From the NCBI GenBank assembly GCA_017545665.1, contig JAFWKQ010000064.1, positions 1-48,245 on the forward strand: a stretch of DNA of 48,245 nt, given 5' to 3'. This DNA is from Atopobiaceae bacterium (GTDB lineage: Bacteria > Actinomycetota > Coriobacteriia > Coriobacteriales > Atopobiaceae). A program made the position numbers and the translations under genes. The notes below the pieces were generated by a model. That model was not told the DNA's origin and searched no databases. It saw nothing but the letters and a program-made list of their open reading frames with translations. Positions 35,058 through 43,669 of the stretch are shown one piece after another (the stretch's first letter is position 1; every line of letters starts with the position of its first letter).

Positions 35058-36365
35058 ATGAGCAACAGCCGCCCGACATTCGAGAAGAAGGAGATGGCAA
35101 TCTCCGCTACTCCGTATGTGTACTTCCCCGCCGACGTCAAGTTTCTTACTTACGCGGTGGAGATTACTCACGAGGACGAAGTAGACGCAGACCTTTTGCA
35201 AAAGGCGCTGGACCGCACGATTGCACGCATGCCCTACCTTGCCGATACCTTCCAAATCGAGGGCGGTGCCGTGTACTATGCCACCAACCCGCTGCCCATG
35301 GAAGTAGGCCGTGGGCAGGGACTGCGCCACGTGGGCGGGCACGAGACCAACTACCACATGCTCGACGTCACCTGCGAGGGTAAGGTAACGCGCTTTGCCA
35401 TGTTCCACGGCTTCTGCGATGGCCAAGGCCTCAACATGTTCTTGGAATCGGTACTCTACCACTACTATTGCATACGCGACGGCGTAGAGTACGACCCCTG
35501 CGGGATTCGCACCAACGCGAGTACCATGACTGAGGCGGAGTATATGGAGCCCCTGTCGGTTACGCGAGAGGTGAGCCCGGACTTCCAGATGCCCCAAAAG
35601 AAGGATCAGGCTGCGGCCTTCCACCTGCCCGAAATCTCACGCTACCCTGGCAACGACGTGCGCGACTGGGGCCTCATGGTGAGTTCTGAGGACCTCATGA
35701 AGTTCGTGAAGGAGAACGGCACGTCGCCGTCGGTGGCCATCTCCATGTTCATGGCCGAGGCGGTTGCTGCTACCCACCCCAACAACGATGCTCCCATCGT
35801 GGCTAACGTACCAATTTCGGTGCGACGCATGCTGGGATGTAACGAGACGTTCAAGAACTGCTCCTCACGCATCGTCTTGCCGCTAACTGGCACGCCGCTT
35901 GATGCCCTGCCGTTTGATCAGCGTGCTGCTCAGCTGCGCGGCATCCTCAAGATGCAGATGGCAAACCCCGACATATGGAACAGCACGTATAACATGCTGC
36001 GGAGCGTGTACGGCAAGCGGATGGAGGCGACTGACTACTGGGAGGAGACCAAGAAGCCCTCGAGCTTTGCGTCGGTTGGCCACGACACCTTCTACATCGA
36101 CTATATCGGGCGCATGCGTCAGATGGAATATGCCAACAAGATCGTCGATGTTCGCTTTGTGTGCAAGCCGGCGGCGGGCAACACGCTCCACGTAAACGTT
36201 ATCGACCACGCTGGGAAGTTCCGCATCGACTGCCTGGCCTGCAGCGACATCACGAAGATTGTAGATGCGCTGGTGCAGGCATTCGCAGACCACGGCCTGA
36301 CCGTTGAGCGTAGGCCTGAGGTTCGCTTTGAGTTGCCGGAGACCGCCTGGCGTGAAGGCGTATAG
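35058..36365 (+). CDS. Condensation/acyltransferase-fold protein
   Basis: A 435-residue member of the CoA-dependent acyltransferase superfamily (condensation, PapA, alcohol acetyltransferase types). AMFHGFCDGQGLN matches the HHxxxDG active site with Phe in place of the first His; the second, catalytic His is kept. The N-terminal half begins TPYVYFPADVKF, and the later segment HDTFYIDYIGRM fits the second lobe. It may join an acyl group, activated by the preceding ligase, to an alcohol or amine. ATG 35058 follows AAAGGGG; the frame from 35016 is unsupported. Class II repeats follow. Confidence 0.75.
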   Translation: MSNSRPTFEKKEMAISATPYVYFPADVKFLTYAVEITHEDEVDADLLQKALDRTIARMPYLADTFQIEGGAVYYATNPLPMEVGRGQGLRHVGGHETNYHMLDVTCEGKVTRFAMFHGFCDGQGLNMFLESVLYHYYCIRDGVEYDPCGIRTNASTMTEAEYMEPLSVTREVSPDFQMPQKKDQAAAFHLPEISRYPGNDVRDWGLMVSSEDLMKFVKENGTSPSVAISMFMAEAVAATHPNNDAPIVANVPISVRRMLGCNETFKNCSSRIVLPLTGTPLDALPFDQRAAQLRGILKMQMANPDIWNSTYNMLRSVYGKRMEATDYWEETKKPSSFASVGHDTFYIDYIGRMRQMEYANKIVDVRFVCKPAAGNTLHVNVIDHAGKFRIDCLACSDITKIVDALVQAFADHGLTVERRPEVRFELPETAWREGV

Positions 36366-36397
36366 GCGCCCGAAACGGATTGCTAGACGCTGACAAA

Positions 36398-36468
36398 AGC
36401 TGACAAGTGACCTGTCCCCTTGTCAGCTTTTTTGTCGAGCTGACAAGGGGACAGGTCACTTGTCAGCT
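36398..36468. repeat. Inverted pair of class II palindromes
   Basis: Copies at 36398-36428 and 36438-36468 in opposite orientation, each followed by a T6 run. They lie 33 bases after the acyltransferase stop and probably end its transcript. Confidence 0.9.
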
Positions 36469-36523
36469 TTTTTGTCGGTGGGTGATGGGTGGACATGCGT
36501 CACGGAGTTACCGTATACTTGTG

Positions 36524-36550
36524 GTGTTACGATTATAAATTTAGTAATAC
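36524..36550 (+). promoter_or_regulatory. Candidate operator/promoter of the methyltransferase-ABC operon
   Basis: GTGTTAC and GTAATAC form an imperfect inverted repeat with a 13-base A/T-rich spacer containing TATAAAT. It ends 12 bases before the first ATG. It could bind a regulator such as a metal sensor, but no known box is matched. Confidence 0.35.
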
Positions 36551-36562
36551 TCGAGAGGCAAC

Positions 36563-37366
36563 ATGATGGTGACGACGCAAGTTCGCGACGAGCTGGGAGC
36601 TGCCATTAACGCGTATTGGGACAACCGCGCCCAAACGTACTCCAATGGCATCCAAAACGAGCTGGCCGGATACGGTCGATGCACGTGGCAGCGCGCGCTG
36701 GCGCATGCGATAGAAGACACCTGCAACGCTGCCGCAAGAGAAAAGCGCGTGGTTCGCGCCCTCGATTTGGGTTGTGGCCCAGGCTTCTTTAGCATCCTCC
36801 TCGCCGACGAGGGCTGTGCGGTGGACGCAGTTGACATGAGTGCGCGAATGCTCGAGCGTGCGCGTGCGAATGCAGCACAAGCCGTGCCAGATGCCAACAT
36901 AACCTATTACCAATGCGACGCCGCGAACCTGCCGTTCCAGAGCAATGTCTTTGACCTGGCAGTTTCTCGCAATCTCACGTGGCTCATGCGCGATCCAGAA
37001 GGTGCGTATGCGGAATGGCTTCGCGTGTTGCGCCCAGGCGGCAAGCTCCTTGTGTTCGACGCAAACTGGTATCGCTATTTGGTGGACGACGACGTAGACG
37101 CTGCGCGAAGGAGCGATCAGGCCAACGCGCAGGTCTATGACAAGGGCTCGCGCGCCACCGACGACGAGGAACGACGCTGCGAGCTTATTGCCGCTGAGCT
37201 GCCGCTCACCTCCGTCGTGCGCCCGCAATGGGACATCCAGGTGCTCGAGCGTCTTGGCGCGACGCGTGTGAGCGTAAACGAGCGGGCATGGCGTGACCTC
37301 TGGTCGTCGGAGGAGCAAGCCTACTACGGCTCGTCACCTTTGTTTATGATCGAGGCCCGCAAGTAG
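36563..37366 (+). CDS. Class I SAM-dependent methyltransferase
   Basis: A 267-residue methyltransferase. Motif I is VRALDLGCGPGFFSILLA, followed by VDAVDMSARMLERAR (acidic ribose contact), YYQCDAANLPF and WLRVLRPGGKLLVFDANW. The C-terminal 80 residues form a small cap with YYGSSPLFMIEARK at the end. The substrate is unknown. It begins a tight run with the five-gene ABC importer (22 bases to the first permease). Methyltransferases next to Nik/Opp-type importers suggest modification of a chelator or of the imported ligand, but this is inference. GAGAGG precedes the ATG pair at 36563/36566. Confidence 0.85.
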   Translation: MMVTTQVRDELGAAINAYWDNRAQTYSNGIQNELAGYGRCTWQRALAHAIEDTCNAAAREKRVVRALDLGCGPGFFSILLADEGCAVDAVDMSARMLERARANAAQAVPDANITYYQCDAANLPFQSNVFDLAVSRNLTWLMRDPEGAYAEWLRVLRPGGKLLVFDANWYRYLVDDDVDAARRSDQANAQVYDKGSRATDDEERRCELIAAELPLTSVVRPQWDIQVLERLGATRVSVNERAWRDLWSSEEQAYYGSSPLFMIEARK

Positions 37367-37388
37367 GTCTTGTCGAAGGGACACCGCC

Positions 37389-38354
37389 ATGCGTCGTTAC
37401 GTTATTCGACGACTCCTACAGCTCATTCCCATACTCATAGGCATTACGCTGCTGTCGTTTGGCATGATGCACCTTGCGGGTGGCGATGCGGTAACGGCAC
37501 TGCTCGAAAACCAGGGCGTGGCGGTAACGCAAGAGGTCATTGACGCGAAAAAACACGAGCTCGGTCTGGACCAGCCCTTCATGGTGCAGTACCTCAACTG
37601 GTTTAGGGGACTCGTGACGGGAAACATGGGCACGAGCTTTGTTACGGGCAAAGACGTGTTCCAAACCTTTGCGTCAAAGCTGCCCGCAACCATCCTGCTT
37701 ACGCTTACCTCCATCATCGCCACGGTTGTTGTGGCGCTGCCGCTCGGTATTGTTGCCGCGACCAGGCAAAACAAGTTCGTTGACTACCTCATCCGCGTGC
37801 TGAGCTTCGTGGGCAACTCGCTACCCAACTTCTTCGTTGCGCTGCTTCTTATCTTTGTGTTCGCCATCGTATTGGGGTGGCTGCCGGTAATATCGGCAAA
37901 CATAGGGAAGACGGGCGTCGCAGCCATCTCGTGGGCGGGACTCGTTTTGCCCACGGCAACGCTCGCCATTGCCATGGCGTCAAAGTACACGCGGCAGATA
38001 AGGGCAACCGTACTCGACGAGCTAAGCAAGCCCTACGTGGAAGGGGCCCGCGCTCGGGGTGTGAGCGAGAGTCGCATCCTAACCAAAAGCGTCCTCAAGA
38101 GCGTCATGATCATGCTGGTGACGTTGCTCGCGTTGTCCATCGGCGACCTTTTGGGCGGCACGGCCATCGTGGAGACGATCTTTCAGTGGGATGGGGTGGG
38201 CAAGCTTGCGGTTGACTCAATCGTAATGCGCGACTACCCCATGATCCAGGCGTACGTGGTGTGGATGGCGATTATCTATGTGATGGTAAACCTGGCGGCC
38301 GACCTTTTGTATCACTATCTTGACCCTCGCGTGCGACTGGGGGGCGATGAGTGA
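37389..38354 (+). CDS. ABC importer permease (NikB/DppB type)
   Basis: A 321-residue permease of the nickel/peptide family with six helices. The N-terminal helix reads YVIRRLLQLIPILIGITLLSF, followed by LGLDQPFMVQYLNW and GNMGTSF. The coupling helix is EGARARGVSESRILTKSVLK. AAGGGACACCGCC precedes ATG 37389. The stop overlaps the next start (TGATG). It forms the translocation pore with the following permease. Confidence 0.9.
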   Translation: MRRYVIRRLLQLIPILIGITLLSFGMMHLAGGDAVTALLENQGVAVTQEVIDAKKHELGLDQPFMVQYLNWFRGLVTGNMGTSFVTGKDVFQTFASKLPATILLTLTSIIATVVVALPLGIVAATRQNKFVDYLIRVLSFVGNSLPNFFVALLLIFVFAIVLGWLPVISANIGKTGVAAISWAGLVLPTATLAIAMASKYTRQIRATVLDELSKPYVEGARARGVSESRILTKSVLKSVMIMLVTLLALSIGDLLGGTAIVETIFQWDGVGKLAVDSIVMRDYPMIQAYVVWMAIIYVMVNLAADLLYHYLDPRVRLGGDE

Positions 38355-39322
38355 TGCTGGAAGGAAAGGTGCGCAACGGCCACACGCAAGACCGTGCCGA
38401 CGGCCTTACGGCTGGCGGAGCGGGTGCATCCTCGAGCGCATCCGACTCCGTTACCGTGCGCACGCAGAGGGTAAGGCGCAATTACGCTAAGGCCAAGCTC
38501 GTGGTGTTTGCCGTGCTGGCCGCGGCAGTGCTGGCTGTGGCCGTTCTGGCACCGCTGCTGTGTGGGTACGACCCATACGCGCAGGACCTTTCTCACGCGC
38601 TGGAGGCTCCGAGCCCTACGCATCTGGCTGGTACCGACCGCTACGGTCGCGATCTTCTGTCGCGCATAATCGTAGGGTCTCAGTCCTCGGTCCTCTTCAC
38701 GCTGCTGCTTGTGGTAATGATCGCTGTGGTTGGCACTGCCATCGGCGTGGTGTGTGGGTGGAAGGGCGACAAGCTCGACGTGGTGCTCATGCGTACGTCC
38801 GACGTGTTCCTTGCGTTTCCAGGGCTGGTGTTTGCGCTGGCCATAGCGGGAGTGCTCGGTGGTGGCATGATAAACGCCGTGCTCGCCCTCGCCGCCATAA
38901 GCTGGCCCAAATACGCGCGCATTGCACGTGGCCTTACGCTCGCGCAAAAGGGCGAACCGTATCTTGCCGCGGCACGGCTCGCGGGCTGCTCCACGGCGCA
39001 GCTCGTCTTCTCTCACATCCTGCCCAACATCGCAGGTCCGCTGTTGGTTACCGCGATGCTCGACATAGGTACGATGATGATGGAGCTTGCGGGTTTGTCG
39101 TTTTTGGGTCTTGGAGCGCAGCCGCCCGTGGCCGAGTGGGGCTCAATGATGAGCGAGAACCGCAGTCTCCTGCAAACGGCTCCGTGGACCATCATTGCCC
39201 CGGGCATTGCCATCTTCATTACCGTTATGGTGTTCAACCTGCTTGGCGATGCGGTTCGTGACTATATCGACCCATCGCAGAGAGGTCGGAGGAAAGGTTT
39301 AGACGAAAGCGAGGAAGTATGA
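38354..39322 (+). CDS. ABC importer permease (NikC/DppC type)
   Basis: A 322-residue permease. It has an Ala/Ser/Thr-rich N-terminal tail, then a first helix LVVFAVLAAAVLAVAVLAPLL. HLAGTDRYGRDLLSRIIVGS is the typical DppC segment, and LAAARLAGCSTAQLVFSHIL is the coupling loop. ATG 38354 overlaps the previous stop; a GTG three bases earlier is also possible. The final stop overlaps the binding-protein start by four bases, showing tight coupling. Confidence 0.9.
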   Translation: MLEGKVRNGHTQDRADGLTAGGAGASSSASDSVTVRTQRVRRNYAKAKLVVFAVLAAAVLAVAVLAPLLCGYDPYAQDLSHALEAPSPTHLAGTDRYGRDLLSRIIVGSQSSVLFTLLLVVMIAVVGTAIGVVCGWKGDKLDVVLMRTSDVFLAFPGLVFALAIAGVLGGGMINAVLALAAISWPKYARIARGLTLAQKGEPYLAAARLAGCSTAQLVFSHILPNIAGPLLVTAMLDIGTMMMELAGLSFLGLGAQPPVAEWGSMMSENRSLLQTAPWTIIAPGIAIFITVMVFNLLGDAVRDYIDPSQRGRRKGLDESEEV

Positions 39323-40905
39323 AGAGCGTCAAGTGGAAGCGAAACGGGTTCGCGCTTATGGCGGTGGCACTCGCCGCAATGCTGGTCGTTGCGTTGGTGG
39401 GCTGCGGCGGATCGCAGCAGGCTGGCCAGGGAGGTGCCTCGAGCGCCGCGTCGGGCGAGAAGAGGTTCGTGTATGGCACGACGGGATACGGCCCGCAGAT
39501 GGATGACGTCGGTCTCAATCCCCACAGCGCCTATTCCGGATGGTCTGCCGTGCGTTACGGCGTGGGAGAGACCTTGTTTAGGTTTAGCGATGCCATGGAG
39601 GCAGAGCCATGGCTGGCAACGAGCTACGAGTTTCTTGATGAAACCCACGTAAAGATCGTGCTGCGCGACGACGTAAAGTTCTCAAGCGGTCGCGCGATGG
39701 ATGGCGCGGCTGTAAAGGAGTGCCTGGACGACCTCGTGGCAAAGCATGACCGTGCGCCGTCAAACATGAAGATCGCAGGCATTACGGCCGAGGGTAACAC
39801 CATTACCATCCAAACGGCCGAGCCGTGCCCCGCCCTTATCAACTATCTGTGCGATCCGTACGGAGCCATCATCGACATGAAAGCGGGCGTGACTGCTGAG
39901 GGCAACGTGGCAGGTACGGGACCCTACGTGGCCGAGACCGTAACGGACACGGAGATTACGTTGCATAAGAACGAGAACTACTGGGGCGGCAAGCCCAAGG
40001 TGGACACGGTGGTCGTTCGCACGTTCTCGGATACCGACGCACTGCAGAGTGCCTTGCAGTCCGGTGAGGTAAACGCGACCTATGGCCTCGCGTACTCGAG
40101 CTACCAGCTGTTCAACAACGATGCCTATCATGTGTCCGACTGCTTTACGAGCCGCGTGTTCTTTGGGCAGGCAAACTACGCCTCTTCCGTTATGGGCGAC
40201 GAGGCAGTTCGTAAGGCCATTGCAATGGGTATCGATAAGGAAGGCTTCGTAAAGACGCTCCTCAATGGTCGCGGCCAGCCCGCAAAGGGCCCATTCCCTG
40301 CCAATATGAAGTTTGGTGACGATACCGTGACGACCGAGGGCTACGACCCCAAGGCAGCCGCCAAGCTGCTCGAGGAGAATGGCTGGGTGGATGGAGACGG
40401 CGACGGAATTCGTGAGAAGAACGGACAGAAGCTCACGGTGCGCTGGCTCACGTACCCCGGCCGTTTGGAACTCCCTCTGCTCGCCGAGGCTGCACAGGCA
40501 AGCCTCAAGGAGATTGGCATGGATGTGCAGGTAAACAGCACGGCCAACCATGCCGACATCCGCAAGGATCCGAGCGCCTGGGACGTGTACGTAAGTGCCC
40601 TCACCACCGCTCCCACCGGCGACCCAGAGTACTTCTTTGGTGCCACGTGTCTTTCCGACTCAACCAAGAACTTCGGTGCCTATCGCAGCCAGAGGCTCGA
40701 CGAGCTGTATGCCCAGCTTCACAAGGAGTTCGATCCCAACGTACGCGCCAAGCTTGCCACGCAGATGAGCCAGACCATCCTGGACGACCACGGTTACTTC
40801 TTTGCGTCGTTCCTTCAGATGGGGATCGTGAGCCAAGCCAACGTAAAGGGCATGGTCGCGCATCCGTGCGACTACTACGAGATTACCGTGGATTTGGACG
40901 TGTAG
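39319..40905 (+). CDS. ABC importer substrate-binding lipoprotein (SBP family 5)
   Basis: A 528-residue family 5 binding protein. The lipoprotein signal ends ALVGCGG. Mature features are VGLNPHSAYSGWSAVRYGVGETLF, TSYEFLDETHVKIVLRDDVKFSSG, GTGPYVAE, NENYWGGKPKV and VRKAIAMGIDKEGFV. Family 5 proteins bind oligopeptides, nickel, or metal-chelator complexes. The early NPH segment and the methyltransferase-led operon favour a nickel or chelate substrate, without proof. ATG overlaps the permease stop. Confidence 0.88.
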   Translation: MKSVKWKRNGFALMAVALAAMLVVALVGCGGSQQAGQGGASSAASGEKRFVYGTTGYGPQMDDVGLNPHSAYSGWSAVRYGVGETLFRFSDAMEAEPWLATSYEFLDETHVKIVLRDDVKFSSGRAMDGAAVKECLDDLVAKHDRAPSNMKIAGITAEGNTITIQTAEPCPALINYLCDPYGAIIDMKAGVTAEGNVAGTGPYVAETVTDTEITLHKNENYWGGKPKVDTVVVRTFSDTDALQSALQSGEVNATYGLAYSSYQLFNNDAYHVSDCFTSRVFFGQANYASSVMGDEAVRKAIAMGIDKEGFVKTLLNGRGQPAKGPFPANMKFGDDTVTTEGYDPKAAAKLLEENGWVDGDGDGIREKNGQKLTVRWLTYPGRLELPLLAEAAQASLKEIGMDVQVNSTANHADIRKDPSAWDVYVSALTTAPTGDPEYFFGATCLSDSTKNFGAYRSQRLDELYAQLHKEFDPNVRAKLATQMSQTILDDHGYFFASFLQMGIVSQANVKGMVAHPCDYYEITVDLDV

Positions 40906-40975
40906 GGACGCAGGGATAGCCTTAGGGCTGTGCAAGGGCAGCAACGTTGGGAGACTGTTGCCAGGGGAGGAAAAG

Positions 40976-41767
40976 ATGACAAGACCGCTGCTCGATTTCG
41001 ACCACGTGGAGGTGTCCTTTGACGGGACCTCCGTTGTGCATGACGTCTCGTTTCCGGTTTTGGAGGGTGAAGTCGTGTGCATCGTGGGCGAATCGGGCAG
41101 CGGCAAGTCCACGCTCGTGCGTGCTGCCATGGGCCAGCTCGGAAAGCGCGGCTGCGTGACGCGTGGTGACATTTGGTATGAGGGGGAGTCGCTACCCGAC
41201 CTGCCCGCGAGGCGCATGCGGCAACTTTGCGGTTCCGACTTTGCGCTCGTGTTCCAAGACTGCCTGGCTTCGCTGACCCCCATTCGTCGAGTTGCTGACC
41301 AGATATTCGAGGGGATGAGCGCACATCGCAAGGTATCGCGCGAGGAGTGCGATCGCCTTGCGTCAGAGATGTTCGAGCGGCTTGGTTTGGACGATTCGAA
41401 GCGCGTACTCGCCAGCTACCCGTTTGAGCTTTCCGGAGGTATGGGCCAGCGCGTGGGCATCGCGATTGCCTTGCTCGGCGAACCACGCGTGCTCTTTGCG
41501 GACGAGCCCACGAGCGCGCTCGATGTAATTGCCCAGGCTCAGGTGGTAGAGCTGCTCGCACGCGTGAACCGCGAGTGGGGCACCACCATCGTGCTCGTGA
41601 CGCACAACATGGCCGTGGTTGAGGCGGTCGCGGACCACGTGCTTGTACTTCGCGATGGAATCGTGGAGGAGTTCGGTACCGTGCAGCAGGTGCTCCAGGC
41701 GCCTGCGGCAGCCTATACGCGCGAGCTCATATCTGCAACGCCACGACTCGTGGCCGAGGGAGAGTAG
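40976..41767 (+). CDS. ABC importer ATPase (NikD/DppD type)
   Basis: A 263-residue ATPase. Walker A is GESGSGKST, the Q-loop VFQDCLASLTP, the signature LSGGMGQR, Walker B VLFADEPTSALD, and the switch His lies in VTHNM. GGGAGG lies seven bases before ATG 40976. A gap of 70 bases follows the binding-protein gene. It pairs with the next ATPase. Confidence 0.92.
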   Translation: MTRPLLDFDHVEVSFDGTSVVHDVSFPVLEGEVVCIVGESGSGKSTLVRAAMGQLGKRGCVTRGDIWYEGESLPDLPARRMRQLCGSDFALVFQDCLASLTPIRRVADQIFEGMSAHRKVSREECDRLASEMFERLGLDDSKRVLASYPFELSGGMGQRVGIAIALLGEPRVLFADEPTSALDVIAQAQVVELLARVNREWGTTIVLVTHNMAVVEAVADHVLVLRDGIVEEFGTVQQVLQAPAAAYTRELISATPRLVAEGE

Positions 41768-41824
41768 GGCTGTGCCGCACCGCGGAGTTAGGTGTTGGGT
41801 AGGGTCAGGAAGGAGGTGGTTTGC

Positions 41825-42607
41825 ATGCTGGAACCAGTGCTCGAGGTCACGGACCTTACCAAGCGCTTCGAGCGCAAGGGACGCTCGAGTGTTGTGGCAG
41901 TGGACGGCGTTAGCTTTTGCGTGAGAGCCGACGAATGCGTTGGGCTGGTGGGTGGATCGGGCAGTGGCAAGTCCACCATCGCACAGATGGTAACGCGGCT
42001 TGTTGAGCCAACGTCTGGCAAGATCGTCCTCTGCGGCCGCGACGTATCGCACGTGCGTGGGGCGGGGCTGCGAGCTATGGCTAAAGACGTGCAGATGGTG
42101 TTTCAGAATCCCGCTTCGTCGTTTGACCCTCGGCGTACGCTGGGGGAGGGCGTTGCCGAAAGCCTGCGCAACATGGGTATGAAAAAGCCCGCGGCATATG
42201 CTCGGGCACGCGAGCTTATGGAGCAGTGCGGGCTTTCTGCCAACATGGCCGATTGCTATCCGCGTGAGGTGTCGGGAGGTCAATGCCAGCGCGCGGCAAT
42301 CGCCAGAGCGTTGGCACCCGACGCGCCGTTAGTGGTTTGCGACGAGCCAACCAGCGCACTTGACGTAACGACTCAGGCACAGATTGTGCGTCTGCTCAAG
42401 CGCATACAGTGCGAGCGTGGGCTCGCAATGCTGTTCATTTGTCACGACCTAGCGCTTGTGCAGGGCTTTTGCGATCGCGTGCTGGTTATGCAAAACGGAC
42501 GCATTGTGGAGGAGGGCCTGGCGTCGGAGGTGCTTGCCTGCCCTTCTCATCCCTACACGCGCCTGCTGCTCGAAAGCGCGAGCCTGGCAAAAAAAGCTGA
42601 CAAGTGA
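41825..42607 (+). CDS. ABC importer ATPase (NikE/DppF type)
   Basis: A 260-residue ATPase. Walker A is GGSGSGKST, the Q-loop VFQNPASSFDPR, the signature VSGGQCQR, Walker B LVVCDEPTSALD, and the switch His lies in ICHDLA. HPYTRLLLESA is the family tail. A strong AAGGAGGTGG precedes ATG 41825. The last six residues (KKADK and stop) are read through a class II repeat, so the natural end may have been lost. Confidence 0.92.
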   Translation: MLEPVLEVTDLTKRFERKGRSSVVAVDGVSFCVRADECVGLVGGSGSGKSTIAQMVTRLVEPTSGKIVLCGRDVSHVRGAGLRAMAKDVQMVFQNPASSFDPRRTLGEGVAESLRNMGMKKPAAYARARELMEQCGLSANMADCYPREVSGGQCQRAAIARALAPDAPLVVCDEPTSALDVTTQAQIVRLLKRIQCERGLAMLFICHDLALVQGFCDRVLVMQNGRIVEEGLASEVLACPSHPYTRLLLESASLAKKADK

Positions 42608-42625
42608 CCTGTCCCCTTGTCAGCT
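42595..42625. repeat. Class II palindrome at the end of the ABC operon
   Basis: Perfect arms AGCTGACAAG/CTTGTCAGCT, preceded by an A7 run. It supplies the TGA of the last ATPase gene in a different phase from the other cases, reading ADK before the stop. Confidence 0.9.
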
Positions 42626-42663
42626 TTCGCGTATTGCAATCACGTTATGGTGATTCGCGCCTT

Positions 42664-43656
42664 CTAGTACCAGTCGTGCTTCTCGGCTCGGTCAAGCGCG
42701 GCGATGCGCGCCATCTCCTCTTCCGTTAGCGAGAATCCGTGTATGTTGAGGTCCTCGGCAATGTGTGCCGGATTGGAGGATCCGGGGATGACGACGATGT
42801 TCCGTTGCCGGTCCCAACGCAGGATTACCTGCGGCACCGATACACCGTGCGCCTGCGCAATGGCGGTGAGCTCGGGGTCTGCGAGTAGCTCGGCGTTGTG
42901 GCCTCGCCCGCCGAGCGGGTACCAGCCCTCTACCACGATGCCCAGGCCTTGGATATAGGGCACAACATCCTGCTCCTGGTAGTAGGGATGAATCTCGTTC
43001 TGCACGAGGGCCGGTACGGTCTCCACCTGCGGCAGGAACGATTCGAGCTCCTTGACGTACCAGTTGGAGAGCCCGAGCGAGCGAATCTTGCCCGCAGTGA
43101 CAGCACGCTCCATGGCGCGGTATGCTTCGACGTCACCCGTGCCGGGATGATGCAGCAGCATGAGATCGATGTAGCCGGCGTTCAGCTTTCCCAAGGCCTG
43201 CTCAATGGCCGCCTCAGGATCTGCGAACTGGTTCGGGTAGATCTTGGTGGTGATGAACAGCTCTTCGCGTGGCACGCCGCAGGTTCTTACGCCTTCACCC
43301 ACGGCGTCCTCGTTATGGTACATGTATGCCGTGTCTATGAGCCTGCCGCCCGATGTGGTGAGCGCATGGATGGAGCTGATGCACGTGGCATAATCGAGGG
43401 CATACGTGCCGAGCCCCTGCGTCGGCATCTCGTAGCCGCTGCTCAAGGTGACGGTCTTCGGTGCTCCCATGGATGTCCCGTCCTCCGTGGCCTCGTGGCC
43501 CTGCTTTTCGGCGGGTGCGTGCTTGGCCTCTGAGGAGCCGCTTCCAGTCAACGGGGATTGGGACGCACTGCCTTGCGTGCAGCCCGGAAATGCCAGGGCG
43601 GCCGAGGCCGCCAGCCCCAGCCGCACGAAGGAACGCCTGCTCAACGTGCTGCCCAT
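42664..43656 (-). CDS. Tat-exported aldo/keto reductase lipoprotein
   Basis: A 330-residue aldo/keto reductase. The start is ATG 43656 with GGAGG nine bases upstream. LSRRSFVRLGLA and AFPGC form a Tat lipoprotein signal, followed by a charged linker to about residue 60. The catalytic tetrad is present: RLIDTAYMYHNED (Asp, Tyr), ITTKIYPNQF (Lys) and LMLLHHPG (His). The cofactor region is VIPGSSNPAHI. Export of an NAD(P)H enzyme is unusual; Tat export would carry it folded with cofactor. It is probably co-transcribed with the hydrolase 13 bases upstream and controlled by the divergent LysR protein. Confidence 0.85.
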   Translation of the reverse strand: MGSTLSRRSFVRLGLAASAALAFPGCTQGSASQSPLTGSGSSEAKHAPAEKQGHEATEDGTSMGAPKTVTLSSGYEMPTQGLGTYALDYATCISSIHALTTSGGRLIDTAYMYHNEDAVGEGVRTCGVPREELFITTKIYPNQFADPEAAIEQALGKLNAGYIDLMLLHHPGTGDVEAYRAMERAVTAGKIRSLGLSNWYVKELESFLPQVETVPALVQNEIHPYYQEQDVVPYIQGLGIVVEGWYPLGGRGHNAELLADPELTAIAQAHGVSVPQVILRWDRQRNIVVIPGSSNPAHIAEDLNIHGFSLTEEEMARIAALDRAEKHDWY

Positions 43657-43669
43657 TTCCTTGGTCCTC

